Of a DNA stretch of 64,000 nucleotides, positions 11,713 through 22,497 are shown one piece after another. Below the pieces are notes generated by a model that searched no databases, was not told the DNA's origin, and was given only the letters and a program-made list of their open reading frames with translations. The position numbers were made by a program, and so were the translations under genes. The DNA comes from Rotaria sp. Silwood1 (taxonomy: Eukaryota > Rotifera > Eurotatoria > Philodinida > Philodinidae). Each line of letters starts with the position of its first letter. Positions within the stretch are counted from its first letter, which is position 1. The stretch is from the NCBI GenBank assembly GCA_905250075.1, contig CAJNOP010000011.1, positions 2,464,571-2,528,570 of the forward strand, in the 5' to 3' direction.

Positions 11713-12942
11713 TAGAGGTGTAAGCCGATAGGCTAATAGGCGGCGGCGCCAGTTTTTTAAAACTTTTAAAAAATGCTCGGCGGCACAGATTTGATATTCC
11801 AAGGTTGCACAGCGGCGGCGGCTCGAAAATTGTAAAATTTCGAATACCATCGGCGGCGCGGCGGCTGTAATTAAAGTGTCTCAGCGGCGGCGGCTTGAAG
11901 TTTAAAAAGTACTACATTATCATAAAGAAATTAGTCTATGACCTTGTCTACACGAGGAGGATAATGCAATATTCAATTCGTATTAAATCAATTCGTGTCT
12001 ACATTTGTCAGTTAATGCATCAATCAGAATCCTAGACTTTGAAATGACTCGTAGTTTTTGTTCACTTCAATCATAGAGGAATCGCTCATTGAAAACTGCG
12101 TCAGCCTCATTGGAAAATCCAATCAGACTTTGATTGGTGCATCAACTTTAATGCGGTTCTGAATAGTGCAATAAATTTAATGCACTTTTTAAGTGTTTTA
12201 AATGTTTATTAACTGTTTAACCAATCATGTCTCTTAATTTACCATCAAAATTTTTAGTGTAGACAAGGCCTATTTCAATATCTCGGCCTTTTTATCTTCA
12301 AACACATATGTGGAAAAACTTTAATTCACATCTAGACATAATAAAAAAAAAGTCTAAAATTAAAAAATAAATATAATTGCTAGGGTAAATAATAAATGAA
12401 AAATCACCACCACGATTGTTAATAAGTAAAGGCATTTAGCGTATTCAAGTTTGTTGTTTTTATTTTGTTTTTTTGTTAATCAAAATTTAAAATGCTCGTC
12501 TCTTCTTGTATTTATTAATATACCTAATATAAAGACATAAAGAACTGAAATGATAACTTAGAATTTTCAACCAACACAGAATTAAGGGTTTGTTTACAGT
12601 TTAGAACCCCAAGCACCTGACTGGTCAAAGAACCAGCACGAAAGTGAAGTTGAAGGCGAGGAAGATAATGAAGAAGAGATATATTGGGATTCTAAGATGT
12701 CAAAGTACCGAATTAAAGAAAATATAAATAAAACGTTTATTTGTGCTAGTTGCCAGCGGCGGCGGCGGCTCGAAAATTTTAAAATTTTGAATACCATCGG
12801 CGGTGCGGCGGCTGCAATTAAAGTGTCTCAGCGGCGGCGGCTTAAAAATTTCTAAAATTTCTACTGTCACGGCGGCGGCGGCTTAAAATTTTTCGAGTCT
12901 GTCGGCGGCGACGGCGGCTCAGCCGCACGGCTTACACCTCTA
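11713..12942. mobile_element. hAT-type non-autonomous element inserted in the DZANK1 exon
   Basis: The terminal inverted repeats TAGAGGTGTAAGCCG at 11713 and CGGCTTACACCTCTA ending at 12942 are perfect over 15 bp. They are flanked by an exact 8-bp target duplication, GGTGGTGT (11705-11712 and 12943-12950). An 8-bp duplication with TAGAGGTG ends is typical of hAT transposons. The subterminal parts are GC-rich CGG runs, unlike the surrounding DNA, and include a long direct repeat (about 11813-11900 and 12763-12845). There is no transposase ORF. The insertion lies 9 bases upstream of the exon's donor site, on the minus strand. Confidence 0.92.
11942..12268. mobile_element. nested inverted-repeat element inside the hAT-type element
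   Basis: CCTTGTCTACAC at 11942-11953 and GTGTAGACAAGG at 12257-12268 are perfect inverted ends. They bound a 327-bp AT-rich segment that interrupts the GC-rich body of the larger element. No clear target duplication is seen. It is either a second small transposon that jumped into the first or part of the parent element's normal interior. Confidence 0.55.
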
Positions 12943-13359
12943 GGTGGTGTTGATGTTGGCATTAATACATTTTCACAAATATAACATGTTCGTAAATGTA
13001 TTGGATTTGTTGATTTACAATGAGGACATAGAATTCTTGTCTAGAGAGGAACATTAAAATTTGATTAATTTTTTTGAAATGTTTGTTCTTTTTTTTTGAA
13101 ACCTGATTTTGAGAAGTTGGTCGCTGTTGTGGTTCTTTGGATATTGGTGTTTCACATACAACACATGTGTTAGAATTAAATGGAATAGCAGATTTACAAT
13201 TTGTACATATATTAGTCTAATTAAAGAAAAATTATCCGTGTAAAATAAGATAACTACTATTCATTTGTAAAGTAATTAATACTGTTATGTAGAACAATAC
13301 ATGATCCGTCAAAGGATATACTCTTTATCAAATTTTACAGTTCTGAAAAGTCATATACC

Positions 13360-13729
13360 CTCCCCCCCCCCCAATATAGACGGCCACCCTATATTAGAAG
13401 GCCATGTACTAATTAATTAATATATTTCAAAATTATCGAAATTTTTATATATATTAATTAATAATTAAGGAAATATAACCGGTTTTCTAATGTTTTTTTG
13501 CGAAATCCTTCCTTTCCTATCATAATTAGTACACTTTTTACAAAAAGTGGTAGTTTTTTCAGCAAAAAACAATAATTAAAGTTATTAATTAATTATTCAT
13601 TTTTTAAATGTTTTTAATTAAAAACTGACCAAAAATTGACCCCCAATAGAAGGCCATCCAAAAAATAGCGATGTGCCAAGACACTGTATAAGGGCATGCA
13701 CTTTTATTCTGGGGGGAGGGTTACTGGTT
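13360..13729. mobile_element. small inverted-repeat element with C-run/G-run ends
   Basis: CCCTCCCCCCC near 13360 and GGGGGGAGGG ending near 13729 form inverted ends in AT-rich DNA. The interior carries related direct copies of AATAnAnGGCCA (13375, 13396 and 13645). It lies in an intron of the DZANK1-like gene. The target duplication is unclear, and there is no ORF. Confidence 0.5.
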
Positions 13730-16700
13730 AACAGGTATTATAGCAATGCTGACTGTTGTAAGATATGACTGTCGAGGACAAAGGCAACCAACTATGCAAC
13801 TTTTTCCGTGTTCTATAAGTGTGATTCCTGAGAATAGAAAAATATATGACTTTTCTTTTTGTTTTTAGGCTTCAGAACATCGAATGTGATTCGGATATGT
13901 AGTTCTATCACATTCAACATATGTTCGGGTTTCTTATAAGAATTAATAGCTTTATCAAGATTCTGAAAGAGAAAAACGTTTTTTTACTATTTTCGAAAGA
14001 CCCATATATATATGTCAGATATAGGTTATTTTTGAGATCATACTACTCATCATTGCTCTTGTATATCTTAACTGGTATAATGACTTTTATGAAAAAATAA
14101 TTTCGTAAATAACTATGAGTTGTTCAACAGAATGGGATTAGGTAGTTTCTTTTTTTCAAATGAAGGGTAGTCATCATATCTGATAGAGTTATTTTGAATT
14201 ACTGAATAATTATCCGGTGGATTATGAGTTAGTTTTTGCCAAGATAGACCACATTCCGTACAAAATCGTGTATATAAATCATTTGATTTAGGTGCAAAAC
14301 AATGTGCACATCTAGAAAAGAAAAACAAAAGCTCAAATAATAAAATAATTTTGTTTCGATAAACCTTAAAACATTTGTTTGTATTTGAGAATTTGAATAT
14401 GTATAATTAGTTGAATTTTCTTGTACTAATGAATCAATTGTTGAACGACGCATTGATTCTATATAAAAATTTGATTAATAATAAATAAAATTACTTTTTT
14501 TTTTGATACCAGATATATATTTAACTGAATTAAATATGTAGAAAAAAGTTCGATTGCTTTACTAATTGTATGTTTACAAATTGTTTTTTAGATATATTCT
14601 TATCGGCGAAATGAAAAATATTTCGCAATAAATTATTTTCGTTAACATCTATCTCTATGTAAAGTTTCAAGTCGAAATTTAAAAACTAAAATTGAAGATG
14701 TGTCAATGACTTTGATAAGTTTTGAACTTCATAGAAAAAAAAACATTTTAATGAAGAAATATCGATAGACAAGCATTAAAGTACTACTATTATATTAGTG
14801 ATCTTCTAATTGAACTCTTGAGATATGAGAAATTCTTGAATATCAATTTTTTTTAAATAAAATTAAAGGTAAATATTTTTGCAAACTAAAATATATTTAT
14901 ATTGAAAAATTTAATATTTAATTAAACTTTAACATCTTGATTAATCATCTATAATGACACATAAACTTGATTATTTTATTTTCGTAATATTTTATGAAAA
15001 ATTCAATGTATTCAGATATGTTTTCTATAAAATTCGAGTTCATAATTTCTTTTAATGAAAACTCATCTTTTTCTAAAATATGCTTTTTCAAATTACTTAA
15101 ATAAATACTAAAAATAATATATCTTTCACTTGATTCAAATTCATTGTACATTTCATATAAAAATAGGTATGATTTCATAATAAAAAAAAAAGTATTCTAT
15201 ACAGTTTTTCAATAAACATGAGATAAGTAAATTTCTATTGAATTTATTTATTATCTATCATTTTGAAATTTTTTACCTTTCGTTCTTGTTGTAATTCATA
15301 TAAATATCGATTTTCATATTCATCCGATAATGAATGATCTGATGGAATAATTTTAACATCAAATATTTTTGTTACTATAACACTTTCTCGAATTCCATCA
15401 CTAAATAAATTTTAATAAAAAAAATAAAAATTCTTCAAACTGATTTTTTTGTTTTCCCAAATATCTTTACCGTGATGCCTGTATTAGCTATATCTCTTGG
15501 TATATAAAATGGTTTTTTATATTGTATAGTCGAACGTCGTGTTGCTAATGTTATAAATGCATCTGGCTTTGAACCATCTAATGTATAATAAATATCAACA
15601 TCATTTGTATCACTACGTATTTCAATCAATGTATTTGTATCAATGGAAAATTTTTGTGTATATCCAACACGTAATGGAATTATTGACGGAGCAGATATTG
15701 AACCAGCAGTCGTTTTGTTTAACAATTCAAAAAATAATTAAATTGACATCATGAAACCATATCAAACTTTTTTACATCAAACGGTTGTCTATCATTTTGA
15801 AATTTTTCATTACGAAGTTGTACTTCACGTCTTTCACGTTCTGCTTGTTCTCTATAATAATAATAATCAAAATTTCTTTAATCTTGTTCTTTTTTTGGGG
15901 AGGATTCTAAATAAAGACTTACAAACGAACTTTAATTATATTTAATTTATCTTGATATTTTGATGTTACCTTAAGAACATCTTGTGAAAGATATTCAGAT
16001 TGAGCATTAATTTCGGACTAGAAAAAAAAGCAAATGACAATAAAAAATTATTTTAATCTATATATAAATAATTATGTTGGATTCATCGTCTCAGTCTAGA
16101 GGAGTATTATATATAAGATAAAAGAAAAAAAAAATAAGTGCAGAAAAATGTGCTTATGGAAATATTTTATCTAAGAAATTTAATAGTGAATAGAAAAACA
16201 CGAAGAGAAAAAAAAGGAGAAGCAATAATAAATCATATGTATTAATACCAATTTTTTCCGTAGCTGAACTAGTCGAATCATAGAATAATATGTACGCGAT
16301 ATGTAAGAGAATGAAATTATTATTATTATTATTTTTTGTATTTTTTTTCTTTACCTTTTCTTTTTCTAATTGTTCACAACGACGTGATGTTTCTTCAAGT
16401 ACAATTTGTACATGTTCTAATTGATGTGTAGCTATACGAATACGTTCACATACATCATCATATTTTATTTTTAAAGATTTATAATCATTTTCAAATTCAT
16501 CTGCACGTCGTCGTTCTTTTTCCAAATCAACATTTAAATTTGGTTCAATCTATATTTATTAATAAATATATTAATTAAAACATACAAAATTTTAAACAAA
16601 AAAAACAAAATAATTTGTTCTTGACAGAATATAAATCATGGCTATATATATATATACGATAAAATTTTCTCATTATGACATGAATAATAACATACAATTT

Positions 16701-17351
16701 CCATAATGTGAGTAACATAAATGATACTATGATAAACAATATTGACTAATTAGATAAAAAAAAACAATTTTACATAACAACAACAGTATTTGATACAACA
16801 TCTTGTCGATATTTTTTATATTAATAGCTTATGACATCGTGCAATTAATTAATTGTTAGAAAGACGAAAATAGAAACTGAACGCTTTTGAAGAGTTCTAA
16901 TGGTACTCAAATTTGAGACATTTTGCTTTAGGAATGTTTTCATTTTTTGTTTATTAAATAATATTAAGTCGGTATTCATTGTAATGAATTGTGAGAATGA
17001 TTTCACGTATGTCGGCGGCATTCAATATGATGGCGTCTTGCGCCATCGGCACTTTCAGGAGTTTTTTTTTCTTTTATTACAATATGGGAACCACTTATGA
17101 TAAGAACTTTTTAGCAATAACATTTCCGATCAAAATGATTACCTTGACTTTTTTTTTTTACTTTAAATTTGATAAAAGAAATCTGTAAATGTAATCTTTG
17201 TGCGATTACATGATATAATTAGTGTTGCTAATAGAGATCTGCAAACTGGTCCCGTAATGTTTTCTGTTCCAGAACTAGACTACCTATTTCCATATTTATT
17301 ATTCTGTTCTGACTAATGATCTACAAATAGGCCTTTTTTATTTATTTATGC

Positions 17352-17628
17352 CCAGGTCGAGAAGTACGAGTGGGTTCCGGCAGAAAAACACTGGAAGTTA
17401 TTGGAACAGGGTGGCAGTATTCCGGCTGGACACTTCGGATTTTTTCAGTGACTTCCGATCAAATTCCTTCCGTTTTCTTCAGGAAGTTGTCAGGAAAAAA
17501 TCCAAAACTTTTCCGGCCGGAATACTGCCACCCTGTTTCGGCGACTTTCAGTGTTTTCGTGCTGGATACGGTGAATTTTCCCGCATCTTTCCTACAGGAT
17601 CCGGTGACCGGAATCTTCGACCTAGGAT
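17352..17628. mobile_element. palindromic GC-richer element in a coiled-coil gene intron
   Basis: The segment is an imperfect inverted repeat. AGGTCGAGAAG at 17354 pairs with CTTCGACCT near 17617-17625. AACAGGGTGGCAGTATTCCG (17405-17424) pairs with CGGAATACTGCCACCCTGTT (17518-17537). It is richer in GC than its surroundings and has no plausible protein despite open frames on the plus strand. No target duplication was found. It is probably a MITE or foldback element. Confidence 0.65.
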
Positions 17629-19028
17629 TGTTAATTTCTCAAAATCATCAATATTCATTTTATATATATTCAAAAAATCATACAGATTATAAGAAAAGTC
17701 GTTTTTTTTCTAGAAACAATAAAAAGTTTTAAATTGAAACCAGGACCAAAAAAAGAAAAGATGATCCCACCGATACCTAGTTGTTAATCATCGATTGATT
17801 ATTTTATTCGATCTATTTTAGGATATATTTTTACTTAGTTTCTATACAAATATAATAAGATATTTAAGTATTAAGAAAATTAATAATATTCATAAGTTAA
17901 TATTTACTTTTTCTTTTTCCTGTAATTGTTTTTGTGCATTATTTAATTCATATTTAAGTGTATTTGTATGTTCAATTAATTCATTATAACGTTCACGTAA
18001 ACGTAGTAATTCAAATTCAAGTTCAATATTTTTATTCTAATATAAAATATATTTATATAAAGAAATTTATTCATCATACATCAATATTTGATTCTTCATG
18101 TTGAGTTCTAATTCTATACGAAAAAAAAATCATAGGAAAAATAAAATTCGAATATTTTTTGTTTGTGTCTATACTTTAATATTTGATTTTCATTTGTTAA
18201 TTTCATAAGATTTTGTTTATTAATATCATCTAATCGTTGACTACATGTTAGAATATGTTTATGTAATACATCATATTTTAATTTAAGATTTTCCATATGA
18301 AATTTAATTCCTTCATCTGAATTATCAAACTAAAAAATTATGAATATTTTAAATATCAATCCAAAAAAAAAGAATGCAATTATACTGTTTATTCAAATTG
18401 AATAGTTTTTTTCTCTGTAATTTCAAGTTCTTGACGAACAAGATCAATTTCACGTTCAAGTGAACGTTGTTGAATAATAGAAAATAATTTTGTTTGTTCA
18501 ATATCTGATATATTTTGTGATTTTTCCATCTAATATATTTAAATTAAATTTTACTTTTTTGTTTTTGAATTTTTTATAATACATACTAAATATTTTAAAA
18601 GATCATTTTCTTCTTGTTGTGAAATAAATTTTAATTTAAATTCAAGTAATTTCATTTCTGTTTGTTGCATAGTTTCAAATACTAATTGATGTATAGATAA
18701 AGATGATGATGTTGATGTTGTCGTTATTGTTTTTTGTTGATCCAATTTTTGATTAATATATGTTACAATATAATCAAGTTTAGAGCGAAATGTTTCAATT
18801 TCATGTTGTAATTCAATATTTTGTTCCATAAATTTTTTTTGATAATTCTTCAGCTTCTAATAAAATATAGAATTGAATTAATTAATTATTTCTATTCTCT
18901 ATGAAAAGTTTCAAAATCCAAAAAAGAAAAAAATTAGTCTTTCTCATATTTAAGAAATGATAAATTAATATTATTATATTTGTTAGAATATATCTGAGAA
19001 TAAAAGTGAATGTTTTATCTCAAAAGTA

Positions 19029-19976
19029 ACGGGTGGGGCAAAAGTTTTGGATTAATTTTATTTTTGATATAACTCTGGAACACAATGTCGGAGGGACTTC
19101 ATCTTTTTTTTTGTTAGAAAGAGCAAAGTGTCTACTACAAAAATATATAAAAGAATTTGATTGGAAATGTTTTTCGAAGGCCACAATAATCTTAGAACAC
19201 AAGGCTTGGAAAAATTCTTCCGCAACTTTGGTCAAATTTTTTTTATTCAAAAATATTTGTTTGAACTTTTTCATTACCCACTTTCGACGCTTTTGAGCAC
19301 CATATATATACAGTTGTTCAGTACAACGAAGGCTTTCATTTGGTATTAAAATAATTGGTATAACATACAAGAGAATGAACAAAAGACAATTTGATTAAAA
19401 AAAAACTAATTGTTCGAATTTGGTTTTGCATCGGGAAAACAAGTTCTTGTCTGAATATCTCACAGAGAAGTTGTGTCCAATTCCAAATAATATCGTTTGG
19501 TAGAGAACTCAATAAGCTTTCTTTTTCATATAAAATATATAGCTTCTGGCAACCTCTCTTGCGAAATAGAGTTTATTTTTTCGACTGCTATCAACAGTGA
19601 TGAAAAATCGATGACACAGACGGTATCATAAAAGCCTTCATTTCTACTGTTTTAAAACATGTAGAAAATTTCTTTTTTTTGTAAAGCAATAGTGCTCTAT
19701 CCTTACATTATAAAATCTGCATTAGACGAATAAAAAGAGAATCTGTGTAATTATAGGAAATTTTTTCTCAGTTGAAAAAAGTTGCGAAAGGGTTTTCTGA
19801 CGCCTTCTGTTCTAAGATTGTTGTGGCCTTAGAAAAACATTTCCAATCAAATTCTTTTATATATTTTTGTAGTAGACACTTTGCTCTTTCTAACAAAAAA
19901 AAATGAAGTCACTCCGATATTGTGTTCCAGAGTTATATCAAAAACAAAATTAATGCAAAACTTTTGCCCCACCCGT
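19029..19976. mobile_element. TA-flanked MITE with about 240-bp inverted repeats
   Basis: The ends ACGGGTGGGGCAAAAGTTTT (19029) and its near-exact reverse complement (to 19976) are bounded by TA on each side. The inverted repeats extend roughly 19029-19265 and 19740-19976. TA target duplications and long inverted repeats suit a non-autonomous Tc1/mariner-superfamily element. The frames within it are mirror copies of the arms and encode no transposase. It abuts an exon of the coiled-coil gene. Confidence 0.85.
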
Positions 19977-20161
19977 TATTTTCCATTCTATTTGTATTTT
20001 TTTTTAAATTTATTCTTAATTCTTCATGATATTCATTTATAATCTATTATGTAAGAATAATAATAATAATAATAATTTTCTATTTCTTAATAAATAAATT
20101 TTTATACTTCTTGTGATGATGAATGTTGATTGGTAATAAGTTTTTCTTCGATCCAGTTATT

Positions 20162-21094
20162 CTATCTGTTTGTTTTATTAATTTAATATTATGATCATGA
20201 TTATTCAAAACCTCAAAGAAAATAAATATAAACCAACCTTGACAATCACGAACATCTTACTTCATTCATTTTTCCTTTTTTTTTCTCTCTTTCTCTCGTC
20301 TTTTCTCTTGATAAATAAATCAAAACAACAAAAGAAATGATGTATGTATATGCAAACAAAAATTGAAACATACAGACAAGAAAAAAAGAAAGAATTTGAA
20401 AGAAATAAAAATTTATATACTTTTTGTTGTTGTTATTCGTTTGAATAATTTTTAATATATTGAAACTAAAATGAAGCAAATTATTGTATAATTAATGTTC
20501 AAAAAACACTTTAGATCAATTCTCTATATTGACTTCCTTCATACTAAAACATCAATGAGAGAATTGTCAGTCGATACAAAACACTCCTTTTTTTTTTATT
20601 GTATAGTCTTATATTTTCTCCTTCAGACTAATAATTTAGAAAAAGAAATCAACAAGATGCAACGATATTATTATTTGTCCATTTAGAGACATACTCTATA
20701 AAGAAGAAGAAAAATGACAATATATATATATATTGAAATGAAAGGTTGCTGTTCGATATATCGACATGAAGTAGATGATAAGAAAAAACAACAATATAAC
20801 ATAAGAATAAAAATAATTTGCAGACACTTAGAAATGAATTCGTTTAAGGCCCTCCCCCCCCTCAAAAACCTATCTCATCGCATTTACGTTCAAATGGGCT
20901 GAAATTTGGAGCATATGTTGCGACTGAAGTGAGGAGGCTATGGTAAAATTTTCAGCTCGATTTGCTGACGTTTGACGGAGATATGAACCAAACCAGGGTC
21001 AAAAAATAGGTCATCTTAGCGCCAAAAAGTCTCCATGGCCCTTCATTACATATACAATTTTTTTTTTGTTTGAAAGCTTGTCTCTAGGGCTAGC
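20162..21094. other. non-coding AT-rich interval
   Basis: No gene is recognised; the 5' exons of the coiled-coil gene may be here but are not convincing. It contains poly-purine and TA runs. From about 20850 to 21094 the base composition becomes more balanced up to the TGTGGG tract, which could be old subtelomeric sequence. I see no ORF worth calling. Confidence 0.5.
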
Positions 21095-21306
21095 CGGGTA
21101 TGGGTGTGGATGTGGCTGGGTGTGGGTGTGGGTGGGTGTGGGTGTGGGTGTAGGGTGTGTGGGTGTGGGTGTGGATGTGGATGTGGGCATACTCTCCTTA
21201 AACACCCACATCCACACCCACACCCACACCCCACACCCCACACCCACACCCACACCCACACACCCACACCCCACCCCACCCCACACCCACACCCCACCCA
21301 CACCCT
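21095..21306. repeat. head-to-head degenerate TGTGGG / CCCACA telomere-like repeats
   Basis: From 21095 to about 21186 the plus strand is a degenerate TGTGGG tract (TGGGTG, TGGATG and TAGGGTG variants). After a 20-base non-repeat spacer (GCATACTCTCCTTAAA) it becomes CCCACA on the same strand to about 21306. TGTGGG is, to my knowledge, the telomeric repeat of bdelloid rotifers. The order G-rich then C-rich on one strand is what two chromosome ends joined end to end would give. An ordinary microsatellite that formed an inverted duplication is the alternative. Frames across it are repeat artefacts. Confidence 0.8.
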
Positions 21307-22227
21307 ATTTATGATGTAATTTATTTGTTTTTAATATTGAAATAAATTACCGTATTTCTTTAGAAAAATTTCAAATTATCAATAGAATTCAGTACCAATT
21401 TCAATAAACACAAGAAAATTTACATATACCATTTGTTGTAACAATCTTCAATCCAAAACAATTTTTTATCTCAGAAAAAAATAAAAAAGCCCTGTCTTAG
21501 ATGTACCTTTACCACAAAGTTTTCCCAAATCCAGTCTGTACATATCCAATCCAATACTTCTTCTTGCTTAATTTCTTTTAATTTCGCTTGTTAAGTTTTT
21601 ATAGTAATTTTTGAAAATTATGATTGCACCATGAACAGAACGATTTGATATGTTTCGAAGATCTAATAACACTAATGACAACTAAGGGTCGAAAAAATTA
21701 ATCTATAATTTATTTTCACTTATATAAAAATAAATAATTATTAATTTTCACAAATACTAACGCAACAAAATTTGGCATAATGCTTTTCATCCGAAAGGTA
21801 ACACAACAAACACATGCACCAAACAATATTTCAAGACGAAATAGATATTATGAAGCTGATCCTTCACACAGCTAAAAAATTTGTTTATTAATTTTGCGGG
21901 AGTAGCTGTGAATGTCGGTGAGCATGTGAATACGGCTATGGATGTAGTAAATCTCTTGGTTGATACTCAAAACCCACCTTACATATATAACTACACATAG
22001 CAACCCTTCTATGCTGATATATCCGCTTTTGACGAGTTTCTCGGTGTAGTTTGAGTTCTCCCGAATCCGATAGGACTGTTCTATAGAGATCAACAAGTTT
22101 TGCTTGGACAAAAAAGTGGATCATCTGGAATATCTTTCGGAAAGACTCCTCACAAGTTTTATTCTCCAGAACAAAAGATTCCCTCTCCTGACACACCAAC
22201 GTTTTCCCATTTTTTCAGACGCATTCT

Positions 22228-22497
22228 GCCATAGAGAGTATCGAAACACATCATTCGATAAAACTCTTCGAGTTGTATTTGGAACCCCAATGGAACACGC
22301 TCATTGACGAATCTCGGCACGTTTCAACATAGAGAACACCAACTTCTTGTATTGATCCAGCAATATTTTTAAATTTCCTGCGACATGGTTCTAGCTATGG
22401 AGAATCTGAATATATCATTCGATAGAGCTCATCGAGTTGTACTTGGAACACACCTTGGGACAGTTGGAACATGTTCCTGGGCGAATCTTGGTGGGAT
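22228..22497. repeat. diverged tandem duplication, about 164-bp spacing
   Basis: The segments 22228-22326 and 22389-22497 share ordered matches such as ATCATTCGATA, TCGAGTTGTA, TTGGAAC and GCGAATCT/ACGAATCT, at roughly 70 percent identity by eye. The similar frames (RVVFGTPME and RVVLGTHLG) may reflect an old coding origin, but neither stretch is a convincing gene. Confidence 0.45.

Larger units (their letters stand above)
9835..15718 (-). pseudogene. DZANK1: DZANK1-like gene (double zinc ribbon and ankyrin repeat protein), apparently inactivated
   Basis: Exons read right to left at about 15718-15470, 15400-15277, 14458-14365, 14311-14203, 13216-13103, 13040-12943 (plus 11704), 11646-11353, 11294-10979, 10825-10249, 10112-10038 and 9967-9835. 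They match vertebrate DZANK1 in order: the TAGS/IIPLRV start, a YYTLDGSKP segment, CxxC zinc ribbons (RCAHCFAP, CTNCKS, CSKCFRLN, CTKCHTNN), GYWRQQLDHICAHL, ATVHENEYQVTIQ and ankyrin repeats (GNTALHECCLLG). Lesions: ACG stands where the homologue's ATG would be, with an in-frame TAA upstream. The exon 1-2 join is out of phase under the obvious splice sites. A 1230-bp element sits in the 13040-12943 exon. In-frame TAA occurs at 11394-11392, 11021-11019 and 10469-10467. The last could be affected by an unrecognised intron. Splice signals are otherwise still canonical, so decay looks recent. In vertebrates the protein is linked to ciliary/basal-body trafficking. Confidence 0.8.
15749..20161 (-). 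pseudogene. coiled-coil protein gene, probably damaged; 5' end not found
   Basis: Exons, right to left: 20161-20108, 20043-about 19979, 18856-18587, 18529-18386, 18329-18175, 18113-18080, 18036-17908, 16549-16355, 16017-15923 and 15851-15749 (TGA). From 18856 onward all phases agree. The product is almost entirely heptad-like and charged (ELRNEKF, RLRERYNEL, EKERRRADEF, CEQLEKEK), with no enzyme motif. It is a centrosomal, ciliary or Golgi-type coiled coil; I cannot name the family. Damage: TAA at 18391-18389, two codons before a normal donor, and a 948-bp palindromic element (19029-19976) immediately beside or inside the exon ending near 19979, after which no donor is visible. It lies 31 bp upstream, on the same strand, of the DZANK1-like start. 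The TAA could be a rare allele, so inactivation is likely but not certain. Confidence 0.6.

Noticed and set aside
11647..12797. Minus-strand frames with RRR runs
   Set aside because: They come from the CGG-rich ends of the hAT-type element and are duplicated with it.
14945..15178. 77-codon minus-strand frame between DZANK1-like exons
   Set aside because: It could be a lost linker exon, but it has no zinc-ribbon or ankyrin feature, no matching phase and very AT-driven composition.
10467..18391. TAA used as a glutamine codon
   Set aside because: Four in-frame TAA in two neighbouring genes each fit one C-to-T change from CAA. However, intact genes in the same window (RXR, GPI, EIF3I, DNAL4, JADE-like, transposase-derived) all end in TAA, and they have no internal TAA, so pseudogene decay is the simpler reading.
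19020..19382. Overlapping open frames on both strands
   Set aside because: They lie in one arm of the palindromic 19029-19976 element, and the mirror arm gives the same peptide fragments.
21011..21319. Several Gly/Val/Cys- or His/Pro/Thr-rich open frames over the GT-rich tract
   Set aside because: They are translations of the TGTGGG/CCCACA repeats in all frames and have no codon bias or homology.
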